64,000 bases of DNA. It comes from Alnus glutinosa (lineage: Eukaryota > Streptophyta > Magnoliopsida > Fagales > Betulaceae). The notes beneath the pieces are model-generated. The model was not told the DNA's origin. It saw only the letters and a program-made list of their open reading frames with translations, and did not search any database. Each line of letters starts with the position of its first letter. Within the stretch, counting starts at the first letter, position 1. The translations under genes and the position numbers were made by a program. Of the stretch, positions 1-11,420 are shown piece by piece. The DNA lies in NCBI RefSeq assembly GCF_958979055.1, contig NC_084893.1, positions 21,350,487 through 21,414,486 of the forward strand. The letters run 5' to 3'.

Positions 1-1126
1 ACGGACCTATTCTTACGTCTAGCGAGTGCGGTCTTGCCGTACGCTGATCTAGCAGTTGCCGTCCGGACAGTCAAGTGACACGTCCAAACGGGATATCTAC
101 AGGTTTAAGACTAGCATCTATTTCTCTACCATTTGCACACCTCTGCATTTTTATTGATTTATCATGTTATGTTGTGTGTTTTTCTTGTAGATTTCTCTCG
201 AGATTTTTGCATTCTTTGCACATCTCTCATCATTCCCAGGTATTTTCTATGACTTTCCTTATTCTTTTGAGTTTAGAATACTGGAATATTTGTTGATTGG
301 AGTGATGTTTTGAGATATTGTGCACGAAAATCTTATTGTCTGTGTGCTGGGTTGATCTGAATATATTTATGCCTTATGAATTGCTGCATTGCTCATATTT
401 TTCTTTGGCTTCCAATTGACAGCCGTCATAAATACCACATTGTTTTTGAAACTAACATGATGTGATTTTTCTTGGTGGTGGTATTTTTAGAGATACTTCT
501 GTTTAATTTTGTTTCAGGAATATGTCAACCAGCGGCTCCCAGCACATTGTCCGATAGATGGATCATTTGGAAAATTAATTTTGTTTGAGGTCATGTGTTC
601 AAATATCCAAAGGTCTCAAGATTTAAGATGAGCTTTTTTCCCCCAACTCATGCATTGCCTTTCGTAGCATCTTCCTCAGATCTGTATCAATTAGAGATTC
701 AGTGGTGAATCTTCTCATTTATCTCGCAGACCAATTGCTTAGAGGATGTCAATCTATGGATAATCAATTTCAATTTTTGCAAAATCTAGCGACTGAAGGT
801 TTTTCAGTTTATGATTCCCGACTTTCGAAGCTAGAAGCCAAAGTAGCACAAATCCAGCTTTTTGTACGGATTTCTCTCCGTTACTTGCTTTCAGTGGATC
901 ATCAGGATTTGATACTTGAAGGATTCGTGTTCCTCTCTTTTGGGCCACTTGCAGACTCTTCTCTACTATTCCTATTGTTTTGGATTTTAGAACATTTTTG
1001 TCTGTGGATTTTATATACTCTGTTTACCCTTGTCCTATTGAGACATCAATGGGGAGTATTTTATTACTGTGTTATTTCTATACTCTGTTTACCTTTTGTT
1101 CTTTTGAGACAAAAATGGGGAGTATA
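1..1126 (+). mobile_element. 3' internal remnant of an LTR retroelement
   Basis: No intact gene is visible. The stretch ends in two tandem copies of a 45-46 bp segment (1015-1059 and 1080-1125), each finishing in a purine run of the GGGGAGTAT type, which looks like a duplicated polypurine tract. The next bases, TGTTAG at 1127, would then start a 3' LTR. A reading frame at 702-1157 contains a short Gln/Leu-rich, possibly coiled-coil stretch that I do not recognise. Assignment to a retroelement is inference from the PPT/LTR-like junction. Confidence 0.4.
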
Positions 1127-1844
1127 TGTTAGTTTTGGACCGGGAATATATTTTTAAACTAGTCAAGTGATTTTTGTCCCAGAATGGCCAAATGAGGAAT
1201 TTGTTAGTTTTTGATTGACTGCATTATGTTGGACAAAATCACTTCTATGTAATGATGCTTATTAAATAGGGATGCTGTTATTTTTAGAGTCTACACTTTA
1301 GTTATGTACTTCAAGAAGACTATGTGTAGAATTCAAGATAATGAAGTTCAAGTCCCTTGCATTCGTCTAGACGACGTGATATTCCGTTCGGACGCTCATC
1401 AGTATTTAGAAACTTCGAATTGTTCAAGGTTGCATCCGTCCGAACGTAATGGCAAATCGTCCGACCACTTTTCAGAGTTCGAGAAGAATCCAGCGTTCAA
1501 GTGCATCCGTTCGAACGGCGTGGCAATACCATCCAGACGTCTTTCACTGTTCGACAAGTAAAAAGATTTTTTTCCAAAACACATATATGGGAAGACAGCT
1601 GCAACCGTCTAGACGACGTGGCTATTCCGTCAGGACGCTATCCTTGATAAGGCAAGTCGTACAGAAGACGTTCAACACTCCAAACGTTAGACTCTATGGT
1701 CTTGAGGCTCATGCCTTATGCTCCGTTTGTTTCGGCGTAAAATGATTTCCGGAAAATGATTTCGGTATTTTACGGTGTTTGGTAGGGGCGAAAATAACGG
1801 TCAACGAAAATCATTTTCGGTTTGACCGTAAAACCTTCTTTAAT

Positions 1845-1893
1845 TTTTGGAAAACGATTTACGGTTTTTAAAACCGTAAATCGTTTTCCAAAA
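1845..1893. repeat. perfect 24-bp inverted repeat (hairpin)
   Basis: Arms 1845-1868 and 1870-1893 are exact reverse complements separated by one T. The arm contains GGAAAACGATTTACGG. It lies inside the subterminal region of the 907-bp TIR element. Confidence 0.85.
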
Positions 1894-2122
1894 TTATATT
1901 CTTCGTCCTTGCACGTACGTTTGATATCTGACTGTCCAAATCCTACAATAGTCAGTCGTTCGAAAATAGGCAGCACCGGTATCCGGCATCATCAAGTCAC
2001 TGGAATAATGCCGGCGTCGGAATCCGACCACCGGAATCCTGCCGGCTGCCGGAATCCGGTTGCCAGAATACCGCCGGCCGCCGGAATCCGGCCATGGACA
2101 GAAACCTGCCGGAACCCGGCCT

Positions 2123-2384
2123 GATCTGACCGGATCCGGCCACTGATCCGGCTGGATCTGGCCGAAATGGCCGGGATCCGGCCGGATCTGACCGGATCCG
2201 GCCACTGACCCCGCAGGATCCGGCCAGAATGGCCGGAATCCGGCGGGATCTGACCGGATCCGGCTACTGATCCGGCCGGATCTGGCCCAAATGGCCGGAA
2301 TCCGGCGGGATCTGACCGGATCCGGCCACTGATCCTGCCGAGATCCGGCCAAAATGACCGGATCAGGCCGGATCTGACCGGTCC
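2123..2384. repeat. 62-bp GC-rich minisatellite
   Basis: The motif GATCTGACCGG recurs at 2123, 2185, 2247, 2309 and 2371, an exact 62-bp period. Units are built from CCGGATCCGGCC-like palindromes. Less regular CCGGAATCCGG sequence extends from about 1975 to 2490. Long open frames here, such as 1894-2526 on the minus strand, are by-products of the repeat and not genes. Confidence 0.9.
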
Positions 2385-3257
2385 AGGAGGTGTCCTGCCG
2401 GAATCCGGCAATTTTGGCCGGATCCGGCCAAACATGTTCGCCGGATTCCGGCGACGGCGACCGGTCGTCGCCGGATTCCGGCGACAGTTGCATTTTCCCT
2501 TTTCGTAATTTTTTCGTGCAAACCAAACGCCGAAAAATATTTTCGAGAAAATAATTTCTTTTGAAATTGATTTCGTCGAAAATATTTTACGACGGAAACC
2601 ATTTTACGTCGAAACAAACGGAGCATTAATATAAAAATTGCGTGCAGCAGAAGTGCAACCGTCCGAATGCTAGGGCAACACTGTTCGAACGCAGCCCTAT
2701 TCAGGAAAAAATTTCAAGCGAATTTGGAAAGTCGGTTGCACAGTTGTCCATCCGGACACCCTCAGCTACCGTCCGGTCGCCGCCTAGAGAAAACTAAATT
2801 AGACGCGATTTAGGTTTCCTGTAGCCTATAAATAGAAGCCCCTAGGCATGTAATTTGTAAGAATTCGGTAGTGAATTCCATGGTGCTTAGAGAGAGTATT
2901 TTAGAAGTTATTGTGCCAATTTGTCTACTCTTTAGCTGCCGCCAAGTACCGTTGTTGTGTTCGTGTGAAGTCTATCTTAGGGGTTGGCCCTATGGTAAAG
3001 GATTCCATTGAAGATCCCTTCAAGTAGGTGACTTGATTGGGAGGCGTTCGTGTTGTGTTACATGTCAGAGTTCAAGGTACGACCACTACATTAGGGGTAT
3101 GTGAGTGCTACTGCTTTATAACTAGCTTTATCTTCTGAATAGTGGATATCCTGGGTTTGGCTGCTCCCGAGTGGTTTTTCTCTTAATTGAGTTTCCATTT
3201 CGTCAACAAAAAATTTATCTTATTTAAATTTCGCATTTAATATTTTGTTGCACATTG

Positions 3258-3259
<2 letters not shown>

Positions 3260-3321
<62 letters not shown>
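3260..3321. repeat. (AC)n microsatellite
   Basis: About 30 uninterrupted AC dinucleotides immediately upstream of the Copia gag remnant. Confidence 0.97.
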
Positions 3322-3324
<3 letters not shown>

Positions 3325-3362
3325 AATTAGAAGTCATCTTCATTTGTTCACAAAACACAAGA

Positions 3363-3896
3363 GATATTGCTGCTTTTGAAAATTGGAGCAAAAAGGATCA
3401 ATGTGTGCGCTTTACCATGTTAAGAAGCATGCACAATGATCTAATTGGTGAGTTCGAGGTATATCCAACAACTCAAGGCATGTGGGAAGCACTGAAGTTA
3501 AAGTTTGGTGGCACTTTTGCCACTAGACTGTGCGGATTAACCATGAGGTTTGACTCCTACAAGATGCGCTCAAATCAGAAAATGAAGCAACATCTCAGGG
3601 TGATGTCATCCATGATCCATGAACTCAATTCAGCCGGAAACAACCTTACCAATGAGTAGCAGGTCCAAGCAGTGACTCGTTCACTCCCTAGTTCCTGGGA
3701 TGCTATGAGCCAAAATTTGACGCACAATGAGAACATTAAAACTTTTGAAGATGCTTCGCGTCATTTGGAACTTGAAGCTGAGCGCCTAGAGGCTGCTAAG
3801 CCCAATAGTTCCGCATACTTGGCTGAGTCAAGTTCGCGCAAGGCTTTTAGGCCCAAGCGGAAGAACAATGGTAAACATGGAAATGCTGGACCACCG
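3363..3896 (+). pseudogene. Copia gag, N-terminal part
   Basis: Encodes a UBN2-type Copia gag, the capsid-like protein that packages element RNA. The frame starts before the first Met at 3405 (an Asn-Trp-Ser stretch is upstream). A stop at 3657-3659 interrupts it, and it resumes at 3660 in the same frame with Leu/Glu-rich helices and a basic Lys/Arg tail. It breaks at 3896, exactly at the foreign insertion; the matching C-terminal zinc knuckle lies at 5714 onwards. Removing the insertion restores a continuous Pro-Pro-Pro-Lys-Lys frame. Confidence 0.85.
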
Positions 3897-5713
3897 TGGT
3901 AGCCGACTAACCGGCTACGTGGATTTTAAATTTATATATTTTACCACTCGCAATAGTACGAATCAATTGTACTATAGTAAGGGTTATCGAACCACAGAGA
4001 TTGGGGGTTGTTTTGCGTAATGAGATACTTTAAATAGCGTATTTAACTTAACTTAAAAATAAAAATAAAAACAAAGTAAAGTTGTAGAATTGAAGCTACA
4101 ACCAGTAAAATAAGAAAAGCGGGAAATGAAAACAAACTTAAAAGAAAACTTAGGGTATTGATGTTATCTAATCCTCAACCAATGAAATGCTTAAAGTCTA
4201 TATGGATCTTCCTAATATGCATGATATGAGCGCGTAATGAGCGTCAACCATTACGACGACCTCGACATGAAAATACTTTCGTTAGAACATAGTTATAAAG
4301 CACCTAGTTTCACATTAAACAACTCCACGTAAAGATTAGTCTATAATTAAAAAACGTTTACTCTACCAAAGGTGTGGAGTGATTAATGCTCCTTAGCTTA
4401 CTACTCTATAACACATCCTAATAAGCATACACAATATATGAAAACCCTAACTTGGTCACAATGATAAGGTATCTAGTTTCACACCGGTCACATCACGTAA
4501 AAGTTACATTATAATTGAAAAACGGTTTAAACTACCAAAGGTGTGAAACGATCGGTATTCCCTAGTATACCCTATAAGGTGACTCTAATAGGTAAACATA
4601 AATCATGTCAAATTAGAACCATTGCAAAAAGACATTGTTCTTGTTTCCAAGAACGTTTGTTTTACTTAAGAAATCTAAGAAAACTCATAGACAAGTTTAA
4701 CTATTTTTCATGAATAATTAGATTGGAATCTTGAAAACAAAACCTTTTAACATGGGTTTTGAGATCCTTTAGCCCTTAACAATCATCAAACATCTCAAGA
4801 AAATCTTAAGAACCTCAAGAACACTTCATGGTTTTTGGATAGGATTTTGATCAAATCCTAAGAACTAATTTAGCTAGACATAATTGAATATAATCTAAGC
4901 ATGAAATCTATGAAAAGCAGTAAAGAAACAAGATGAAAATAAATTAAAACAATAGATTAAAAACTTCTACAATCCGGATTACAAGGAAAGAAAATAAACC
5001 TAAGCTATAACATGAAATTTAAAGGAAAAACAACAAAGGAAACAAGCTCCCTGGATTTCGGTCCAGAGAGTAGCATCAAAGTAAATGAAAAATACTAAAA
5101 ATTAAGTGATACACCTGAGCAAATCTGAAATCCCCAAAAGATGCATGTCTAAACCTAAATCCCTAATCTCATATATATAGAGAATTGGATTTACAAAAGA
5201 CCATCAAGAGTTAATTGTAGCCGCACAAACAGAGCTGGTCGGTGTCCATTTCTGTCCACAAAATCCAACTTATGATTTGAATTACATAAAGAATTCAAAA
5301 GATCTTGAAATATCTGATCTTCTGGAAGACGGAGAATTCGATCGATCGATTATAAAGTCGATCGATCGCATTTCGCTCGATCGCAATCGGGGCTGTCCTA
5401 GTTCGATCGATCGCATTTAGCTCGATCGATTTTATCTTTGACTGATGAACTTCGATCGATCGATTATAAAGTCGATCGATCGAATTGCCTTGGTCAATTC
5501 TTCAACTAACAGGAACAATCTCGAACTCTGGAAATGACTAAAATACCCTTGATGTATTTTCAGGTCTAATCAAGTGTTTTGAATTAGATTTCAACTAAGA
5601 CCTGAAAATAAGACAAAACACAAAACTACAACAAAACGTTATATTTACAACACAAACTAGGCATAACAAATGTAAATTAAGGGGTCTTGAATCAAATAAT
5701 TCAAGACTTATCA
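3897..5713. mobile_element. 1817-bp LTR-like insertion in Copia gag (solo LTR candidate)
   Basis: Begins TGGTAG and ends TTATCA, so it has TG...CA termini, and is flanked by a perfect 5-bp direct repeat CACCG (3892-3896 and 5714-5718). No coding capacity is visible. A short palindrome (GTAGCCG, 6-nt loop, CGGCTAC) lies at 3899-3918. Two diverged copies of an approximately 85-bp segment occur near 4300-4380 and 4470-4560, and a cluster of GATCGATC palindromes at 5337-5485. TG/CA ends plus a 5-bp TSD fit a large solo LTR, possibly minus-oriented (start TGATAAG); the family is not identified. Confidence 0.65.
5337..5485. repeat. GATCGATC palindrome cluster
   Basis: Repeated TCGATCGATCG motifs, including two copies of a segment reading TCGATCGATTATAAAGTCGA, lie inside the LTR-like insertion. 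Confidence 0.8.
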
Positions 5714-6752
5714 CACCGCCCAAGAAGGAAAGGAATTACAAGCGCAAGAGTGGTAAGCGCGCTGGTAGGAAAGATAAATCCAAGATGGTTTGCTTTAACT
5801 GCAGAAAGGAAGGCCACTTCGCTCATGAGTGTACTGAGTCGAAAAAGGTACTCTCTGACTTTTCTCGCTATGTTTATGTTACTAACCATGTTATGGTTGC
5901 TCACTTCTATCCTATGTGGACTGTAGACTCAGCAACAACCTTCATGTAGCTCGAGATCGGGTCGGATTTGTGGAGTATCGTCGAGTTCCTGTTGGGAGTC
6001 GAGTTATCAAAGTGGGGAATAGAGCTAGTGTGGAGGTACTCGGAATTGGCACCTACAAGCTGGACTTACGAGGTGGTCGTACTCTATTACTCCATGATGT
6101 GTTATACACTCCCGAGATTCGACGAAACTTGCTTTCTGTAGTTACTTTGATTAAACTTGGTTTTCAGTTTGTATTTGACAATGGTGTTTTCATTTATCTG
6201 GGAACAACTTATTATGGATGTGGTTTTATTTCAGACGGTTTTATGATTTTGGATTTGAATTATTATAATTATGACAAATTATTTGTTTTATTGACTTCTT
6301 CTGATGATGTGGATTCAATTAAATGGCATGCTAGGCTTGGCCATATTATGAAAGATAGGATGACTAGATTAGTAAGAGAAGGCCTCATAGGCAATCTCGC
6401 TAAGGTCACTCTATCCACATGTGAACATTGTCGAATGGGAAAGTCAATTAGAAAACTGTTTGGAAAAGCCACTAGGGCATTTTTTTCATTGCAATTAGTC
6501 CACTCGGACATATATGGCCCAATGAATGTGAGGGCAAGACATGAGAGTTTCTATTTCATCACAATTATAGATGATTTTTCGCCATACGGTCATGTCTATT
6601 TGATCTCCCATAAATCTGAAGCATTGGATTGTGTTAGACAATATATGAATATGGTTGAGAATCAATTAGGCAAGTGTATTAAGGCTCTAAGAATTGATCG
6701 TGGATGCAAATATCTCTCTGAGCAATTTGAAAGGCTCTGTGATGAAAAATGA
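5714..6752 (+). pseudogene. Copia gag zinc knuckle, protease and integrase N-terminal half
   Basis: A CCHC knuckle (Cys-Phe-Asn-Cys, Gly-His-Phe, His-Glu-Cys) is encoded near 5790-5835. It is followed by a protease-type Val-Asp-Ser-Ala-Thr-Thr around 5922. A frameshift at about 5940 moves the reading to the frame of 5916-6752. The integrase zinc-binding HHCC set (Trp-His-Ala-Arg-Leu-Gly-His, then Cys-Glu-His-Cys) lies near 6320-6435. The catalytic domain begins with His-Ser-Asp-Ile-Tyr-Gly-Pro near 6500. A stop at 6750 truncates it. Confidence 0.85.
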
Positions 6753-6754
6753 AT

Positions 6755-7400
6755 AAAAAGGTAGCTTACGATGTTAAGTATGCCACAACAAAATGGGATG
6801 GCGAAAAGGAGAAATCAAATGCTATTGGAAATGGTTAGGTCAATGATGGCGCAAGCAAACTTACCAATATCATATTAGGGCGATACACTTTTGACTGCAG
6901 CCTACATTCTTAATCTAGTGCCCTCCAAATTAGTATCTTCCACTTCTTATGAGTTATGGACTAGTAAGAAACCCAATTTGAGTTACTTTCAGCCATGGGG
7001 CTCAGCGGGTATTGTTCACAACACTTCTTATAAATATGGAAAATTAGGCCCTAGAGGAAAGAAATGTACCTTTATGAGATATTCAGAGCATTCCAAGGGT
7101 TATGTGTTGATAGGTGAACAAACCGATGGAAGGGTGACTGAGATTGAGTCACGAGATGTGGATTTCATTGAGGATGAGTTTCCAACCAGAGGTGAGGTTG
7201 AAAGAAACTTAGAGTTTTATGAAACTATGGATCGAGAGCAAGGTGCTTTAAGTAGACTAGTTGAGAATGATGAATAAATTCCTCAAACTCCTAGGGACAG
7301 TGGGAGTGACTTGTCGCCTAGTGGGAGTATACCACTAGAGGTGGATTCACAACAACCTCAGCCGCGAAGAAGCAAACGTAGAAATTTCTCAGTCGTCGTT
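6755..7400 (+). pseudogene. Copia integrase C-terminal part and linker
   Basis: Continues the integrase after the stop at 6750: a glutamine/asparagine motif of the integrase core near 6780 and a Thr-Ala-Ala-Tyr-Ile-Leu-Asn segment at about 6893. The Gly-Tyr-Val-containing C-terminal domain follows near 7095, then an acidic linker. An in-frame stop falls at 7275. Expected in the middle of a Copia polyprotein; non-functional as read. Confidence 0.75.
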
Positions 7401-7423
7401 TTGAGATTGAAGGGGAAGCTTTC

Positions 7424-8539
7424 ATGATTGCTCCGCATGATGATGATGAGCCTTGGACAGTACAAGAGGCTCTCTCATCTTTTGCCAAAGATGAGTGGAT
7501 TAAAGCAATGAATGATGAGATTGAGTCAATGAGGACTAACCAGGTTTGGGATCTAGTGAATCTACCGCTAGGGCGAAAGGCCATTAGGAACAAATGGGTT
7601 TTTAAGGTCAAACGCAAGGCGGATAGTTCAATAGATAGGTACAAGGCTCGTCTTGTGGCAAAATGTTATACCTAATAGGAGGGTATAGACTATGAGGAAA
7701 CCTTCTCACCAGTAGTAAGGTTTGCCTCAATACGTTTGATTTTGGCCATTGTTGCTTATATGGATTTGGAACTCTACCAAATGGACGTTAAGACAGCTTT
7801 TCTCAATGGAGAACTAGATGAGGAGATCTATATGGATCAACCAGTTGGCTTTGTGGCCGATGGACAAGAGCGCAAAGTTTGTAAGCTCAAACGGTCCATC
7901 TACGGGTTGAAGCAATCATCTAGACAATGGTATCTTAGATTCCATCGAGCCGTTCTTTTGAACGAGTTTACAATGATCGAAGAAGACCATTGTGTTTATG
8001 TTAAACGGTCAAAGGGGAGTTTCATCATTTTGTCATTGTATGTTGATGACATATTACTAGCTGGAAATGATAAGGATATGATAGTCTCCACCAAATGGTG
8101 GTTGTCCTCCAACTTTGAGATGAAGGACATGGGTGAGGCAGACTACATTCTGGAAGTTAAGATCTTTAGGGATCGATCAAAGAAACTTATAGGTTTGTCT
8201 CGATAGACCTATATAAAGAAGGTTCTTGAACGCTTTCAATTGTATGATTGTAAACCCGTTGACAATCCTATTGCTAAAAGCGAGAGCTTGTGCTTAGATA
8301 TGTGTCCTAAGACTCAAGATGAGATAGAAAATATGGCTCGTGTTCCCTATGCTAACACCGTAGGAAGCTTGATGTATGCTATGATGTGTACTCAGCCGGA
8401 TATATGCTATGCAGTTGGCTTGGTTAGCAGATTCCAGTCTAACCCTGGATTGGCCTGTTGGAAAACAATCAAGAGGATATTGAGATACCTCAAAGGAACA
8501 ATGGACTATGTACTATGCTATCAAGGTTTAGATTTGTGA
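7424..8539 (+). pseudogene. Copia reverse transcriptase
   Basis: Contains the Copia RT entry motif Lys-Ala-Arg-Leu-Val-Ala-Lys (about 7643-7663), Met-Asp-Val-Lys-Thr-Ala-Phe-Leu-Asn-Gly (about 7781-7810) and the catalytic Tyr-Val-Asp-Asp box (about 8039-8050). Stops at 7673 and 8204 and a frame change break the frame, so enzyme activity is not expected. The flanks are integrase and RNase H of the same element. Confidence 0.9.
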
Positions 8540-8965
8540 CTTGTTGGGTGTAGTGATGCTAATTGGGGCCGTAACATAGATGAGCGCAAATCGACATCTG
8601 GATATGCTTTCTTGCTTAATAATGGCGCCATTACATGGAGTAGTAAGAAACAATGCTATATAGCTTTATCAACCATGGAGGCAAAGTATGTAGCTTGTTC
8701 AACAGCTGTTTGGTTAAGAAGGTTCCTTCAACATCTTGAGAGTGTCAGGGATGCTTTAGATGCTGTGACAATTCATTGTGATAGTACGATAGCTCTTGCC
8801 TATGCTAAGGACCCCAAATATCATGGGAGAACCAAACACATTGACATACGGTATCACTACATTAGAGACATGGTTGCGCAAAAGAAATTGGTCCTGAAAC
8901 ACATTTCTATGAGTCGCATGGTTGCGAATCCCCTGACAAAGCCTATAGCTAGAGATGTTTTTTAG
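8540..8965 (+). pseudogene. Copia RNase H
   Basis: After a stop at 8537 the frame resumes with a Cys-Ser-Asp-Ala-Asn-Trp core and Ser-Thr-Met-Glu-Ala-Lys-Tyr (about 8669-8690). A His-Ile-Asp-Ile-Arg-Tyr-His segment lies near 8840, followed by the conserved C-terminal Asn-Pro-Leu-Thr-Lys-Pro. It ends at 8965. This is the last pol domain, so the 3' LTR should follow. Confidence 0.85.
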
Positions 8966-8970
8966 GCTCA

Positions 8971-10200
8971 TGTTAGGAGTTTAGGACTGCGTAGAATGTA
9001 ATGGTTTGTTATTCAATTGACTATTAATGTACTATTTCAGGATATTTATTTGTTATTGCATATGATGTTATTCATTATTTTTTGGTTTGGGTTTATCATA
9101 TGGCATGTTGATTAAAACACACACTTACCATGTGATTGGTTCCATGGTATGAAAGGTATGTCGACAGGCCAAGATTGGCTCACTCACACGAGCGATTGAC
9201 TTTGGCGCTTAAGTAGCGAGCAAAGATGGGATGTTGTGTCCCTTAATACTTGTTTAGCAAGTAAAGGTGGTTGACACAAACATATGTTACCTTAGTAGGA
9301 GCTAAGATGAGGTCTATGGTATTGTTTAGACTGTGCATGGATAGCCCACAATCCATGTAGCCTGTGATTAGCCTGTTGTGAAACCTTAATTTGGCGCCTG
9401 AGATGGTGAGCAAATTGAAGACTCAGGTTAGGCACTTGAATAGTGACTAGACTAAGATCTGTACGGTGTGTTGAGTTTTGACATACACTCTTTTGGAAAG
9501 AAAACTTCACGTAGCATGTATTTCATACTGCATGTGCTTATTCGACCAGATGTGGATGTGAGAGAATCGATCCTTACTTCCTCACTGTGTGAGTCCATGA
9601 GTCATTTTATGGCTCTATATTATGCCCTTGTTGACTTTTTGACAATGTCATTAAACGGAGTTTTTGATATATGCTACTCTAGTATGTTATCTATAACTAT
9701 GATTGATTCAGTCTAAAGAGACATAACTGGGAAAGCGATTGGACCAAAGTTGAGTGACATGAGGGCGAAGGGAAGACTATTTGGCAACACATCACTGAGT
9801 GTATTCACTGTCGACAGGTTAAGGCGCTATTTAGTGATAGCGACATAATCATGAATCCGTCACGGTATTCTGGGTAGGTCAAACATTGTTATGAGTTTTC
9901 TTTGGAACTTGAAAGGATTAGAGGTGTTTGATTGGATGTGTTCGGATGAGTCTAGGGCATAACGAGACATTTTTTTTTGTTTTGGGATGTTGCTATGCTG
10001 GTCTTTTTTCGTAAAGATTTGGTATAGTGCTTCAACCCTTTTATGCAGGTGTTCTCGGTGGTCACACAGTCTATTTGCAAGTATGAATAATGGAAAATAT
10101 ATTGAAAGATGCATGAGTAGGTCATACCCATTGTATGGGAGTGGGAGATGTTCAATATGAAGGGGCCTCCACAGGGGCACACTCCTCAGCATTCAAGCCA
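8971..10200 (+). other. non-coding sequence after Copia, probable 3' LTR region
   Basis: No gene is seen. By position it should contain the 3' untranslated part and LTR of the Copia element. No matching 5' copy could be found in the window, so LTR limits are not given. The open frames here (for example 9860-10192 minus) show no recognisable protein features. Confidence 0.4.
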
Positions 10201-10680
10201 GGCGATACAATGCCTAGCTATTGTAAAATATAATTGATTATTTTCAGTTATTTTTCCTATAGTATAACTGCTCCAAATTGCCACAAACTACTCAATATAA
10301 ATAGTCTCATGTTAAATGGGTTGATATAAGTTTTTTGAGAAAAAGACAGACTTTCAATTTTTCCTGTGCATCTAGACCGTGGATATTGTGAATATTACTC
10401 CATTACTTTTTGGTAGTGTATTCCACTGCCAAGAAGATGAGGCTTATTGGAAAATCACGTGGAATAATATTTGATCGCAGTGCATATAAGGTATTGCTCT
10501 ATTCCGCTGTGCATGACAATTTTATTTCTAACATATATTATATACAAATAGCCTAAAAGTTGCATTGTTATATCATAAAAAAGTTTGAAAAACTTAGGAA
10601 AATTCATAATATTTTCTCAATCATTACAAGTAGGAGTTTCCAAACCCCTTCTCCCTTGTCCTTTCACAAACAACGTAGAA

Positions 10681-11098
10681 ACAAAGTACCTATCTTCTTC
10701 TTCTTCCATAAGTTCTAAACATTTTGATATTTTTTAGTGGCTTCCAACATCTTAGACGTGGAGTTCCATCTAGTTGCTACATCAAGACACAACAAATCCT
10801 TGAACGAATGTTTTTCTCTCTCCATACAACCCTTAAACTTCTCATATCTTGAAGGTGAAGGCTTTACATAGTTCACGATCAATGATCAAGTACAAAGTAC
10901 CCATCTTCTTCTTCCATAAGTTGTAAACACTTTGACATTTTTTAACGGCTTCCAACATCTTATGCGTGGAGTTCCATCTAGTTGCTACATCAAGACACAA
11001 CAAATCCTTGAACGAATGTTTTTCTCTCTCCATACAACCCTTAAACTTCTCATATCTTGAAGGTGAAGACTTTACATTGTTCACGGTCAATGATCAAG
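10681..11098 (-). pseudogene. hAT transposase fragment, tandemly duplicated
   Basis: The minus strand encodes a short piece resembling plant hAT (RICESLEEPER/BED-type) transposases, with Leu-Asp-Val-Ala-Thr-Arg-Trp-Asn-Ser-Thr as the key motif. The same segment occurs twice in tandem (10681-10891 and 10892-11098, period about 211 bp, a few differences). Only a small part of the transposase is present; no DDE catalytic residues or TIRs are visible. It lies about 700 bp upstream of the DJ-1 gene. Confidence 0.75.
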
Positions 11099-11228
11099 TT
11101 AAAACGAGTATTTATTGTTTAATAATAAATCATGCATTTGTTTTCATGGTCGATTCTTTTATTAAATAAACCTAAATTGAGTCTATCTCAATCGAACTCG
11201 AACCTATTTGCTAGCAGTTATACTCGTT

Positions 11229-11420
11229 GAGTAATGTTATACACACTCCCACTTTTCCACACTCATTTCTCCACACACTTAGGTGGCTTTTAAAATTACC
11301 ATTAGATTAAAATTCAATAATGATTCATTATCCATATCAAAGCCAATTGTAATTTTAAAAGGCACCTGAAAGTGTGAAAAAAAAAATATAAAAAAAGTGA
11401 GCGTTTGTTTAGAATTACTC
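11229..11420. mobile_element. 192-bp MITE with long inverted repeats
   Basis: Left and right arms are inverted and begin GAGTAAT. Both contain AGGTG(G/C)C(T)TTTTAAAATTAC near the centre, with arms of roughly 75-80 bp. The flanking TSD is unclear. No coding capacity. It sits about 370 bp upstream of the DJ-1 ATG. Confidence 0.6.

Larger units (their letters stand above)
1719..2625. mobile_element. 907-bp non-autonomous TIR element, PIF/Harbinger-like
   Basis: The ends are inverted copies of TGCTCCGTTTGTTTCG, continuing for about 33 bp with two or three mismatches (1719-1752 against 2592-2625). They are flanked by a direct TTA repeat (1716-1718 and 2626-2628). A 3-bp TTA target duplication is typical of PIF/Harbinger/Tourist elements; the terminal sequence itself does not prove the family. 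Inside are a 24-bp perfect hairpin (1845-1893) and a GC-rich minisatellite. No transposase is seen. Confidence 0.7.
1127..3255 (+). mobile_element. LTR-like region, interrupted by a TIR element
   Basis: Starts with TG directly after a polypurine-like tract. It contains repeated CGTCCGGACG/CGTCCGAACG-type motifs on both sides of the 1719-2625 insertion (for example near 1380-1520 and 2655-2780), so the two flanks belong to one older repeat. A TATA-like TATAAATAG at about 2827 followed by a pyrimidine-rich stretch resembles the promoter and R/U5 part of a Copia (SIRE-like) LTR. The 3' boundary is not clear; I place it before the AC microsatellite. Confidence 0.4.
3360..8970 (+). mobile_element. 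degenerate Ty1/Copia retrotransposon
   Basis: Copia order gag, zinc knuckle, protease, integrase, reverse transcriptase, RNase H is readable on the plus strand with several stops and frameshifts. Gag is interrupted by a foreign 1817-bp insertion at 3897-5713. No LTR pair could be delimited: the sequence upstream of gag is a microsatellite and an unrelated LTR-like region, and the downstream LTR could only be guessed. The element cannot be autonomous as read. Confidence 0.9.

Noticed and set aside
1894..2526. 210-aa minus-strand frame rich in Pro, Asp, Arg and Gly
   Set aside because: It is a translation of the 62-bp CCGG minisatellite; other frames over the same repeat are open as well.
3899..3918. 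Helitron 3' hairpin
   Set aside because: A 7-bp palindrome exists but no CTRR end is found next to it; TG/CA ends and the CACCG duplication explain the insertion better.
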